A DNA stretch of 7,433 bases from Burkholderiales bacterium. GTDB lineage: Bacteria > Pseudomonadota > Gammaproteobacteria > Burkholderiales > Burkholderiaceae_C. Of the stretch, positions 1 through 6,360 are shown piece by piece. The position numbers and the translations under genes are program-made. The DNA is taken from positions 1 through 7,433 of the forward strand of contig CANJKD010000103.1 in assembly GCA_947474415.1 (NCBI GenBank), given 5' to 3'. Each line of letters opens with the position of its first letter. Positions within the stretch are counted from its first letter, which is position 1. A model generated the notes under the pieces. It was given only the letters and a program-made list of their open reading frames with translations. It was not told where the DNA came from and did no database searches.

Positions 1-410
1 GCCTGCGCCGGAATGGCCACGCTGCTCAGCGTGTTGCTGACCACCGACTGCACCACTTCCTGTTGCAGCCACAGGCCGAGCAAGTTGGCCACGATGGCCA
101 GCGCGAGCAGGCCGATGAAGGAGCGCCGTGCCCAGTCGAGCCGCAGCAGCAGGCCCACTGCCGAGGCCAGCGTGGCCACCGAAACCACCAGCCCTGCCCC
201 CACCACCCAGGGCAGGTAGCCGAGCAACAGCCCGGTCAGCAGCGGCAGCGGGTGGCGTTCGGTGGCAAGGTGCAGGCCCGGCATCAGCGACGCCACGGCC
301 GCGTTCTGCACCAGCGCCGAGGCGCTCGTCAGACCCGCCAGGATGAAGAACACCCAGGCGGTCGCGGTGACGAACAGGGAACGGGCTCCAACGGACAAGG
401 TACTCGGCAT
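1..410 (-). CDS. membrane protein of unknown family, N-terminal part (runs off left edge)
   Basis: An open frame starts at the ATG at 408-410 and stays open to base 1, giving 136 codons of N-terminal sequence; the C-terminus lies outside the window. An AGGAG sequence sits six bases before the ATG, a good Shine-Dalgarno that supports this start. The protein begins MPSTLSVGARSLFV and is strongly hydrophobic. Likely membrane segments are at about residues 10-34, 54-90 (long enough for one or two helices) and 97-117, with a basic loop DWARRS between the last two, as expected for a cytoplasmic loop under the positive-inside rule. Codon use is G/C-ending like the other left-hand genes. I do not recognise the family and see no catalytic motif. 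It lies 205 bases downstream of the BNR gene on the same strand, far enough to have its own promoter. Confidence 0.7.
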   Translation of the reverse strand, partial: MPSTLSVGARSLFVTATAWVFFILAGLTSASALVQNAAVASLMPGLHLATERHPLPLLTGLLLGYLPWVVGAGLVVSVATLASAVGLLLRLDWARRSFIGLLALAIVANLLGLWLQQEVVQSVVSNTLSSVAIPAQ

Positions 411-492
411 GACGGGCTCCTGGTGCCGGGCCCGTGAATGGGCTGCCCGGCATGGCGGCGCGGACTCGGCTGGGACGCAGGCCGCACGCATG

Positions 493-521
493 CCGTAATT
501 TTCGGCCGGGATCGATGACAA
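493..521 (-). promoter_or_regulatory. possible sigma-70 promoter for the left-edge membrane protein
   Basis: Read on the minus strand, TTGTCA (516-521) is followed after 17 bases by TTACGG (493-498), about 80 bases before the ATG at 410. The -35 is close to consensus but the -10 is poor, so this is only a candidate. It is the best pair I found in the 411-615 gap. Confidence 0.22.
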
Positions 522-534
522 CTCATCCCTCTCA

Positions 535-549
535 GCGGGGACGCCCCGC
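535..549. terminator. GC hairpin after the BNR gene, possible weak terminator
   Basis: A perfect inverted repeat GCGGGG-ACG-CCCCGC lies 67 bases past the stop of the BNR gene in its direction of transcription. No T-run follows on the minus strand, so it is not a classical intrinsic terminator. It could still slow polymerase or protect the 3' end of the transcript. Confidence 0.25.
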
Positions 550-615
550 GTTCTGGGGTTGTTTGTGCGGCATAAACCACAGACCGGTAACTGAATGAAA
601 AAGTCGCAGACAACA

Positions 616-1710
616 TCACCCAAAGCGCACTGCGTAGATCGGCGGCAAGTGCGCAGCGACGACGGACCAGCGGTCGCCGCCGTCGTCGCTGGCCCACAGG
701 CCACCGGTGGTGGTGCCCATCAGCAGGCGCTGGCCCGACGGGTCGACCACCAGACCGTGGCGGTAGACCAGGTCATAGCAATGCTCGCGCGGCAGACCGG
801 TGACCAGGGTCTCGAAGCTGCGGCCACCGTCGCGCGTGCGGTTCACCACCAGCGCGCCATCGACCGGAACGCGCTGCTGGTCGGCCGCGCCGGGAACGAA
901 CCAGGCGGTGTCGGGCTGCTCAGGGTGCACCGCCACCGCGAAACCGAAGTTCGACACCGGCACACCGGTGACTTCCTGCCACGAAGCCGCGTTGTCGGTC
1001 GAGCGCCAGATGCCGTTGTGGTGCTGGCACCAGAGCACATCGGGTTGCGCGGCGCAGCGTTGAATCGAATGTGGATCTTGTGTGTTCGGGTTTCCGGCCT
1101 GGTCGGGCGGCATGTAGGCGGCATGCATGCCTGTCGCCTGCAGGGTCCAGTTCGCGCCGTCGTCGCGCGTCACCCAGGCGCCGCCGCAACTGATGCCGAC
1201 CAGCAGTTCTGCTGGCCGTCCAGGGTGCGGGCAGATCGAGTGGATGCCCGGCGCGTCGTAGCCACCACCGAACCATTCGGCGCGGCCGGGCTGGTTCCAC
1301 AGCGGCTCATTCAGTTGCCACGATTCGCCGCCATCGCCCGAGCGGAACAGGCCGCCGGGCAAGGTGCCGGCCCAGACCGTGTTGCTCGCTGAACCACCGC
1401 CTCGCTCGAGTGACCAGACCTGAATCAGCTTCCAGTCCACGCCGCCGGCCGGCTCGCCCTCGGGCTGCGGTGGGTAGACCGGCGTGGCCACTTCATGCCA
1501 AGTGGCGCCGGCATCGTCCGACGCGTGCAGCTTGACGCCGAAGTGGCCGAGGTTCAGCGCTGCCAGGATGCGGCCCAAGCCTTGCGGCGGCAGCACCATC
1601 GTGACCGGCTCGCCGAGGAAGCTCACGCGCTCGATCGCCCAGCCCCCGTTGCGCCAACGCAGTTCGAACAGCCCTTTGCGGGTCGCGACCCAGGCACGTT
1701 GTTCCATCAT
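616..1710 (-). CDS. BNR/Asp-box beta-propeller protein (sialidase-like or sortilin-like fold), probably cytoplasmic
   Basis: This 364-residue protein contains six Asp-box turns of the S/T-x-D-x-G-x-x-W type: residues 64-71 (SDDAGATW), 124-131 (SGDGGESW), 181-188 (TRDDGANW), 237-244 (STDNAASW), 292-299 (TRDGGRSF) and 341-348 (SDDGGDRW). They are spaced about 50-60 residues apart, as expected for a beta-propeller. No signal peptide is visible, so it probably acts in the cytoplasm. Databases usually call such proteins exo-alpha-sialidase or WD40/YVTN/BNR-like, but the Asp-box marks the fold, not an enzyme activity, and no sialidase arginine triad is evident. Residues 157-231 are rich in Cys and His (HSICPHP, ISCGG, QRCA, WCQHH), which might bind metal or form an active site; this is inference. 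An AAGGA lies nine bases before the first of two adjacent ATGs (1708-1710), so I use the first. It is probably co-transcribed with the MoaD-like gene 60 bases upstream. Confidence 0.85.
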   Translation of the reverse strand: MMEQRAWVATRKGLFELRWRNGGWAIERVSFLGEPVTMVLPPQGLGRILAALNLGHFGVKLHASDDAGATWHEVATPVYPPQPEGEPAGGVDWKLIQVWSLERGGGSASNTVWAGTLPGGLFRSGDGGESWQLNEPLWNQPGRAEWFGGGYDAPGIHSICPHPGRPAELLVGISCGGAWVTRDDGANWTLQATGMHAAYMPPDQAGNPNTQDPHSIQRCAAQPDVLWCQHHNGIWRSTDNAASWQEVTGVPVSNFGFAVAVHPEQPDTAWFVPGAADQQRVPVDGALVVNRTRDGGRSFETLVTGLPREHCYDLVYRHGLVVDPSGQRLLMGTTTGGLWASDDGGDRWSVVAAHLPPIYAVRFG

Positions 1711-1745
1711 GGTCGAAGTTCCTTCACGGGTTCAGTGGGGTCAAT

Positions 1746-1781
1746 GTCAGCCGCGCGGTCAGCCGCCCAGTCAGCCACCCG
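1746..1781. repeat. three tandem 12-bp units across the 3' end of the MoaD-like gene
   Basis: Three near-identical 12-mers follow one another: gtcagccgcgcg (1746-1757), gtcagccgccca (1758-1769) and gtcagccacccg (1770-1781). On the coding (minus) strand each contains GGC-TGA in the same frame. The first read carries the Gly codon and stop of the MoaD-like gene, and the next two repeat Gly-stop. The array looks like slippage or local duplication of the gene's final codons. Confidence 0.75.
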
Positions 1782-2040
1782 ACAGGGCCTGCAGCACATA
1801 CACCTCGCTGTCGGGCCGCAGCGTGTCGTCAAGCGCAACGCGGTCGGTACAACGCCGGCCGTCGATGAAGGCGACGACATTGGCGCGCAGGTGGCCTTGG
1901 TCATCGAGCACATACGAGCGCAGGCGCGGGTTCAGGGCAAATGCCGCTTCGAGCGCCGCGCGCAGCGTGGCGGCCGGCACGTTCAGCTCGGGCACCTCCG
2001 TGAAGCGCCGCAGTTGCGAGGTGAAGACGATGCGCGCCAT
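1771..2040 (-). CDS. MoaD/ThiS-family ubiquitin-like sulfur-carrier protein
   Basis: Reading from the ATG at 2038-2040 gives 89 residues, the usual size for MoaD/ThiS proteins. The sequence starts MARIVFTSQLRRF, has the central NVVAFIDGR segment, and ends EVYVLQALSGG with the terminal Gly-Gly (88-89) right at the stop. In this family the Gly-Gly carboxylate is adenylated by an E1-like enzyme and converted to a thiocarboxylate that donates sulfur. The frame is open further up, to a GTG at 2155-2157 with AGGGG before it and an ATG at 2125-2127, but the extra 30-40 residues do not look like this fold. No clear Shine-Dalgarno precedes the ATG chosen, and a strong hairpin sits just upstream, so the start is less certain than the identity. 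No molybdopterin or thiamine gene is nearby. The neighbour in the likely operon is the BNR propeller gene, so its partner and sulfur acceptor are unknown. Confidence 0.82.
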   Translation of the reverse strand: MARIVFTSQLRRFTEVPELNVPAATLRAALEAAFALNPRLRSYVLDDQGHLRANVVAFIDGRRCTDRVALDDTLRPDSEVYVLQALSGG

Positions 2041-2050
2041 GGCCGCGATG

Positions 2051-2069
2051 ATGCCGCGCGCGGCGGCAT
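2051..2069. other. strong hairpin just upstream of the MoaD-like start codon
   Basis: The arms ATGCCGC (2051-2057) and GCGGCAT (2063-2069) are perfect inverted repeats around a five-base GCGCG loop. In the mRNA of the minus-strand gene the hairpin would end 10 bases before the ATG at 2040, where a Shine-Dalgarno would normally lie. It may restrict translation initiation, or the region may be coding if the real start is further upstream. Confidence 0.4.
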
Positions 2070-2192
2070 TTGGGGACTCCGGACATGCCCGCTGTACCAG
2101 CGCTGCCGGGGCACGCACCTCTATCATCGCCTTGAGTTCGCCACCAAAATGGCTCACGAGGCGCCCCTATTTCAACAACGCACGGAGACGAC

Positions 2193-3845
2193 ATGAACGG
2201 TTTGATGATGCAGCAGCCGCTGCTGATTTCCTCGCTGCTGGTGCACGCTGAACGCCACCACGGCGACCAGGAAGTGGTGTCGCGCCGGGTCGAAGGCGAC
2301 ATTCACCGCTGCACCTTCCGCGAGATGGCCGCACGCTCGCGCCGCATGGCCAAGGCGATTGCCGCTCTTGGCGTGCAGCCGGGCCAGCGCGTCGCCACGC
2401 TGGCGTGGAACGGTTACCGCCACATGGAGCTGTACTACGCGGTGTCGGGCTCGGGCGCGGTGCTGCACACGCTGAACCCGCGCCTGCACCCGGATCAGGT
2501 GGTCTACATCGCCGACCACGCCGAAGACCAGGTGCTGTTCTTCGACCTGACCTTCCTGCCGTTGATCGAAGCCATTGCCGGGCGTGTGAAGACAATCAAG
2601 ACCTTCGTCGCGATGACGGACCGGGCGCACATGCCGGCCACCTCGAAAATCGAGAACCTGCTGTGCTTCGAAGACTTGCTGGCCGCGCAAGACGACCACT
2701 TCGACTGGCCTGTTTTCGACGAGAACCTGGCCTCGTCGCTGTGCTACACCTCGGGCACCACCGGTAACCCGAAGGGTGTGCTCTACAGCCACCGCTCGAC
2801 GGTGCTGCACACGTTCGCCATCGCCCTGCCCGACGCATTGAACTGCTCGGCCCGCGACGTCATCCTGCCGGTGGTGCCGATGTTCCACGTCAACGCCTGG
2901 GGCCTGCCGTATGCGGCCTGCATGACGGGCGCGAAGCTGGTATTCCCCGGCCCGGGGCTGGATGGCAAGTCGCTCTACGAACTGTTCGAGACCGAGCGCG
3001 TCACGATGTCGGCCGGCGTGCCCACCGTGTGGCAAGGGCTGCTGGCGTACGTGGAAGCCAACGACCTGAAATTCAGCACCATGCGCCGCACCGTGATCGG
3101 CGGCTCGGCCTGCCCGCCCGCGATGATGCTGGCCTTCGAGGAGCGCTACAACGTGCAGGTGCTGCACGCCTGGGGCATGACCGAAATGAGCCCGGTCGGC
3201 ACGGCTGCAGTCATCAAGGGCAAGCACGTCGGCCTGCCGCAGGCGCAGCGCCTCGCGGTTCAAAGCACGCAGGGCCGCGCGGTCTATGGCGTCGACATGA
3301 AGATCGTCGGCCAAGATGACGAAAGCGGCGCCGAGCTGCCCTGGGACGGCAAGGCCTCGGGCGAACTGCTGGTGCGCGGGCCGTGGATCATCTCGACCTA
3401 TTTCAAGAGCGAAGGCGGCGACCCGCTGGTTCCCGACGCTCATGGCCAAGGCTGGTTCCCGACCGGCGACGTGGCCACCATCGACGCCGACGGCTTCATG
3501 CACATCACCGACCGCAGCAAGGACGTCATCAAGTCCGGTGGCGAATGGATCGGCTCGATCGACCTCGAGAACATCGCGATGGCGCACCCCAAGGTGATGA
3601 TGGCCGCGTGCATCGCGGCGGCCCACGCGAAGTGGGACGAGCGGCCGCTGCTGATCGTCGTCAAGAAGGCCGGCGCCGAACTCACGCGCGATGAACTGCT
3701 GGCGTTCTTCGAAGGCCGCATCGCAAAATGGTGGACACCGGACGACGTGGTCTTCGTCGACGCGATACCGCTCGGCGCCACCGGCAAGATGCTGAAGAAC
3801 CGGCTGCGCGAGCAGTACGGCAAGCACTTGCTGGCCCAGGGCTGA
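2193..3845 (+). CDS. AMP-forming fatty-acyl-CoA ligase, AlkK-like
   Basis: This 550-residue ANL-superfamily enzyme should activate a medium- or long-chain carboxylic acid with ATP and CoA to an acyl-CoA. All core motifs are present: the P-loop [12 protein letters not shown] at 185-196, WGMTEMSP at 327-334, GWFPTGD at 420-426 with the ribose-binding Asp426, the hinge region [13 protein letters not shown] at 440-452, and the C-terminal catalytic lysine K532 in PLGATGK. Length and the N-terminus [16 protein letters not shown] match the AlkK group, which also contains enzymes named 3-(methylthio)propionyl-CoA ligase. Substrate cannot be decided from sequence. A GGAG at 2184-2187, five bases before the ATG, supports the start. 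It is divergent from the MoaD-like gene, and its downstream neighbour rarD begins 10 bases after its stop, so the two may share a transcript. It appears intact. Confidence 0.93.
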   Translation: MNGLMMQQPLLISSLLVHAERHHGDQEVVSRRVEGDIHRCTFREMAARSRRMAKAIAALGVQPGQRVATLAWNGYRHMELYYAVSGSGAVLHTLNPRLHPDQVVYIADHAEDQVLFFDLTFLPLIEAIAGRVKTIKTFVAMTDRAHMPATSKIENLLCFEDLLAAQDDHFDWPVFDENLASSLCYTSGTTGNPKGVLYSHRSTVLHTFAIALPDALNCSARDVILPVVPMFHVNAWGLPYAACMTGAKLVFPGPGLDGKSLYELFETERVTMSAGVPTVWQGLLAYVEANDLKFSTMRRTVIGGSACPPAMMLAFEERYNVQVLHAWGMTEMSPVGTAAVIKGKHVGLPQAQRLAVQSTQGRAVYGVDMKIVGQDDESGAELPWDGKASGELLVRGPWIISTYFKSEGGDPLVPDAHGQGWFPTGDVATIDADGFMHITDRSKDVIKSGGEWIGSIDLENIAMAHPKVMMAACIAAAHAKWDERPLLIVVKKAGAELTRDELLAFFEGRIAKWWTPDDVVFVDAIPLGATGKMLKNRLREQYGKHLLAQG

Positions 3846-3855
3846 TCGCGGGCGG

Positions 3856-4758
3856 ATGCCCAGGCATACAAACGCCGGCGTCGTCTACGCCACCCTCGCC
3901 TTCCTCTGGTGGGGGCTGTTCCCGCTGTATTTCCGCATCGTCACCGCGGTGCCGGCGGCGCAGATCCTGGCACACCGCGTCGTCTGGTGCCTGGTCTTCC
4001 TGGCTGCGGTACTCACCGCGCGGCGCCAGTGGGGCTGGCTGAGGCAGGTGCCGCGCCAACCCCGGGTGCTGGCAGCGTTCGTTGCCAGTGCCCTGTTGAT
4101 CGGTGCGAACTGGCTCGCCTACATCTGGGCCGTGAACCACGGCCATGTGCTCGAAGCCAGCCTGGGTTACTTCATCACGCCCATGGTCAATGTGCTGCTG
4201 GGCATGACGCTGCTGCATGAACGCTTGCGGCGTGCGCAATGGCTGGCGCTGGTCATCGCTTCGGCCGGGGTGCTGTGGCTGACCATGCAGGCCGGGCGGC
4301 CACCGTGGATCGCACTGTCGCTCGCCATCACCTTCGGCGGCTACGGTTTGCTGCGCAAGATTGCCGTGCTCGGCGCACTCGAAGGCCTGACGCTCGAGAC
4401 GATGCTGCTCGCCCCGCTGGCCTTGCTCGTGCTCGGAGTCGTCACGCTCGACGGCAGCGCCAGCTTCCCGGCGCCCGACGCACTGAGCAACCTGTGGATG
4501 GTCGCGCTGGGCCCCATCACGGCCGTGCCGCTGCTGCTGTTCGCAGCCGCTGCGCGGCGCCTGTCGATGGCGACGCTCGGCATCGTGCAATACCTCGGCC
4601 CGTCGATCCAGTTCGGGTTGGGCGTGTGGGTGTTCAACGAGCCGTTCTCGGCCGCGCGCCTGATCGGCTTCGGCGGCATCTGGCTCGCGTTGCTGATCTA
4701 CACGCTCGATGGCTTGCGCGTCAGCCGGGCGATGGCTACGGCCACGTCACCCGCCTGA
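3856..4758 (+). CDS. rarD: RarD protein, EamA/DMT-superfamily transporter
   Basis: This 300-residue inner-membrane protein matches the length and pattern of RarD (E. coli RarD is about 296 residues). About ten hydrophobic segments are spread over the protein, starting with VYATLAFLWWGLFPLYF. Family hallmarks are NWLAYIWAVNHGHVLEASLG at 86-105, then YFITPMVNVLLG, the GGYGLLRK stretch near 157-164, and QYLGPSIQF near 245-253. RarD was named for an association with chloramphenicol sensitivity, but its real substrate is not firmly known; DMT relatives export small metabolites. The ATG follows the ligase stop by 10 bases. Only a weak GGGCGG precedes it, so translation may be coupled to the upstream gene. 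It converges on the decayed ahpF at 4770. Confidence 0.9.
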   Translation: MPRHTNAGVVYATLAFLWWGLFPLYFRIVTAVPAAQILAHRVVWCLVFLAAVLTARRQWGWLRQVPRQPRVLAAFVASALLIGANWLAYIWAVNHGHVLEASLGYFITPMVNVLLGMTLLHERLRRAQWLALVIASAGVLWLTMQAGRPPWIALSLAITFGGYGLLRKIAVLGALEGLTLETMLLAPLALLVLGVVTLDGSASFPAPDALSNLWMVALGPITAVPLLLFAAAARRLSMATLGIVQYLGPSIQFGLGVWVFNEPFSAARLIGFGGIWLALLIYTLDGLRVSRAMATATSPA

Positions 4759-4769
4759 ACAACCGCCAC

Positions 4770-5569
4770 TCATGCCGGCACGGAGCTGCGAATCAGGTGA
4801 TCGAACGCGCCCAGCGCCGCCTTCGCGCCATCGCCGGTCGCGATGATGATCTGCTTGAACGGCACGGTCGTCACGTCGCCCGCCGCGAACACGCCCGGCA
4901 ATGAAGTCTGGCAGCGGTTGTCGACCACGATCTCGCCGTGGCGCGACAACTCCAGCGTGCCCTTCAGCCACTCGGAATTCATCACCAGCCCGATCTGCAC
5001 TAACCCGCCTTCGAGCTCGATGTGCCTGCCGCGCCACTCGCACGATCGGTGTAGCTCAGGCCGTTGACCTTGCCGTCCGCACCGGTGATCTCGGTGGTCT
5101 GCACCTGCGTGTGGAAAACGAATTTTGGCAAGCTCTTCAGCTTGCTGACCAGCACCGCATCGGCGCGCAGTTGCTCGCCGAATTCGATCAGCGTGACATG
5201 GCCGACGAGGCCGGCCAGGCCGATCACGGCCTCGACGCCCGAGTTGCCGCCGCCGATCACCGCCACGCGCTTCCCCTTGAACAGCGGCCCATCGCAATGC
5301 GAGCGATACGCCACGCCCTTGTTGCGGTAGTCCTTCTCGCCGGGCACGTTGACTTCGCGCCAGCGCGCGCCCGACGACAGGATCACGGTCTTGCTCTCGA
5401 GCAGAGCGCCGTTCGCCAGCCGGATGCCGACGAGGCCGTTGTTGTCGGCCGCCGGGATCAACTGCTCCGCGCGCTGCAGGTTCAGTATTTCGACGTCGTA
5501 CTGCTTGGCGTGCTGCTCCAACGCGGCGGCAAATTTCGGCCCGTCGGTCTCCAGCACCGAGATGAAGTA
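4770..5569 (-). pseudogene. ahpF: alkyl hydroperoxide reductase subunit F, decayed C-terminal two-thirds
   Basis: In peroxide defence AhpF passes electrons from NADH through FAD and a CxxC centre to the peroxidase AhpC. Here the homology starts abruptly at [19 protein letters not shown] (from about 5566) and continues through [17 protein letters not shown], the nucleotide-binding [13 protein letters not shown] and [13 protein letters not shown]. It then shifts frame at about 5025-5035 and resumes as [39 protein letters not shown] and the normal C-terminus [12 protein letters not shown]. The N-terminal thioredoxin-like domain and the first FAD dinucleotide motif (GGGPAG) are missing. One inserted base, or two deleted, would restore the frame. 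The redox centre normally written CPHC reads RSHC (5294-5305), so the first cysteine is gone. All three defects point to a non-functional gene, although the frameshift alone could be a sequencing error. Confidence 0.85.
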
Positions 5570-5586
5570 GGTGCACGGTGCGCAGC

Positions 5587-5742
5587 CATCAGCGTACACG
5601 AAGGGATGGCGGTCGGGATCGCGTAGCCCTGCCGCGCGTACTTCGCGAGCAGCGGGATGTTGGCGTCTTTGTGCTTTCCCATACCGTCAAGGTCGCCCAG
5701 TTCGAGTTGGGGCATGCCGCAGCAGCTTTCCGTCTCGACCAC
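5587..5742 (-). pseudogene. CCG-domain Fe-S oxidoreductase fragment (GlpC/HdrB-like)
   Basis: About 52 codons read [20 protein letters not shown] and continue through [15 protein letters not shown] to PSCTLM. This is the second half of a cysteine-rich CCG domain as found in GlpC/heterodisulfide-reductase-like proteins, which use it to bind an Fe-S cluster. The piece has no start of its own and is cut at both ends. Its frame differs from the rubrerythrin fragment upstream and the ahpF fragment downstream. In many proteobacteria such a protein is encoded just after a rubrerythrin, so the order is as expected but most of both genes is missing. About 17 bases (5570-5586) between this piece and ahpF match neither. 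Confidence 0.68.
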
Positions 5743-5743
5743 A

Positions 5744-5845
5744 GCCGGCCTTGTTTGCGAAATGCAGGTACTGGCGGTTGGCCTGCGATTCGCCCGCGAA
5801 GGCGTCCTTCAGGTTCTGCTCGGTGTTCGATCCTTTCAAGCCCAT
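5744..5845 (-). pseudogene. rubrerythrin, N-terminal fragment
   Basis: The ATG at 5843-5845 opens MGLKGSNTEQNLKDAFAGES followed by QANRQYLHFANKAG, the conserved beginning of a rubrerythrin. Glu19 in AGES and the Tyr in RQYL fit the first helix of the diiron ferritin-like domain. After residue 34 the homology stops and the sequence enters the Fe-S oxidoreductase fragment out of frame; the reading frame ends after about 52 codons. The other diiron-ligand helices and the rubredoxin-like part, if there was one, are gone. An AGGAA sequence lies six bases before the ATG, so the ribosome binding site survives and a short nonsense peptide could still be made. Rubrerythrins normally reduce hydrogen peroxide in the cytoplasm. 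Confidence 0.72.
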
Positions 5846-5954
5846 GTCGATTTCCTGTGGTGGTGAACTGCTCGCGACCATCGACAAGTTGCGATGGAAC
5901 CTGCGGCGCTATGGACGCGAACCCGGCACCGGGGCATTCGCCAATCAAAACCTT

Positions 5955-5969
5955 CAATGCAGCGCATTG
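5955..5969. promoter_or_regulatory. perfect dyad CAATGC-AGC-GCATTG, candidate operator of the decayed redox cluster
   Basis: A 15-bp element with six-base perfect arms and a three-base centre lies 110 bases upstream of the rubrerythrin start. Read on the minus strand, a good -35 hexamer TTGACC (5971-5976) abuts it, so a bound repressor could block a promoter here. I find no good -10 at the right distance. The regulator is unknown. Confidence 0.35.
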
Positions 5970-6026
5970 GGGTCAACTCCCGATGCGCGGGCGACGGTTG
6001 AAAGGCTCAGCGCGGCGAATTCGATT

Positions 6027-6035
6027 TGCTAGACT
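6027..6035 (+). promoter_or_regulatory. extended -10 promoter element of the tRNA-Ala gene
   Basis: TGCTAGACT is an extended -10 (TG-n-TAGACT) ending 12 bases before the tRNA. It is followed by the GC-rich discriminator ACGGGCCG, typical of growth-rate-controlled stable RNA promoters. No -35 lies at normal spacing; TTGAAA at 5998-6003 is too far away. Confidence 0.45.
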
Positions 6036-6047
6036 ACGGGCCGAAGT

Positions 6048-6123
<76 letters not shown>

Positions 6124-6186
6124 CTTCACACATAGACCAGAAAAGTCAACGAAATCAACGAGTTGGCTTCAAGCGGTTGCAAGCGT

Positions 6187-6212
6187 TTCACACACGTTCT
6201 TCACACACGCTG
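6187..6212. repeat. two tandem 13-bp units downstream of the tRNA
   Basis: Ttcacacacgttc (6187-6199) is directly followed by ttcacacacgctg (6200-6212), sharing the first ten bases; ttcacaca also occurs right after the tRNA at 6125. The stretch 6124-6360 otherwise holds no convincing gene: short repeats, the CRISPR-like pair described separately, and no clear terminator for the tRNA. Confidence 0.6.
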
Positions 6213-6309
6213 GTGTCACTCCCCAAGGGCGAGTGCACCCACAGTCATGCCGCCCGTTGTGACCGTCTGCGTGAACCTTCAGCGATGTTGCCCCGAGAAG
6301 GGCGAGTGC
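6199..6309. repeat. degenerate CRISPR-like repeat pair (speculative)
   Basis: The 12-mer aagggcgagtgc occurs at 6225-6236 and 6298-6309, 73 bases apart. Allowing gaps, the similarity extends to a shared cttca at 6199-6203 and 6277-6281. Both copies are partly palindromic, for example CACTC-CCC-AA-GGG-C-GAGTG in the first. Units of roughly 36 bases with a spacer near 36 would fit a CRISPR array. With only two imperfect copies, and in the absence of a known repeat to match, this is a hypothesis that the adjacent Cas3-like fragment makes more plausible. Confidence 0.3.
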
Positions 6310-6360
6310 CCCGCACGGCTGGTGGCGTCGCCGCGCGGCAGGTTGCGGCTTCAACGATGC

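Noticed and set aside
595..1392. A 265-codon plus-strand frame across the BNR gene
   Set aside because: The minus strand has six Asp-boxes and a ribosome binding site; the plus frame is low-complexity and rich in Val, Ala and Arg.
1484..2251. Plus-strand frames of 255 and 233 codons over the MoaD-like region
   Set aside because: They are shadows of the MoaD-like and BNR genes with no recognisable domain.
2172..3827. A 551-codon open frame antisense to the acyl-CoA ligase
   Set aside because: It is complementary to a fully motif-supported ligase; long antisense frames are common in GC-rich genomes. Its His/Arg/Gln-rich sequence resembles no domain.
3682..4590. A 302-codon minus-strand frame overlapping rarD and the ligase end
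   Set aside because: The composition (Arg, Gln, His-rich) is typical of a shadow frame, and the plus strand has the clear RarD protein.
5570..5586. CxxC-like DGCAPCT as a thioredoxin-type motif at the ahpF junction
   Set aside because: It arises from filler bases read in one frame at a deletion joint; no thioredoxin-fold sequence surrounds it.
6124..6190. An intrinsic terminator behind the tRNA
   Set aside because: No stable stem followed by a T-run is present in this stretch.
6349..6359. cttcaacgatg as a third CRISPR-like unit 72 bases after cttcagcgatg
   Set aside because: Only 11 bases resemble the other units, and the sequence is explained by the LSASLK codons at the end of the Cas3-like fragment.
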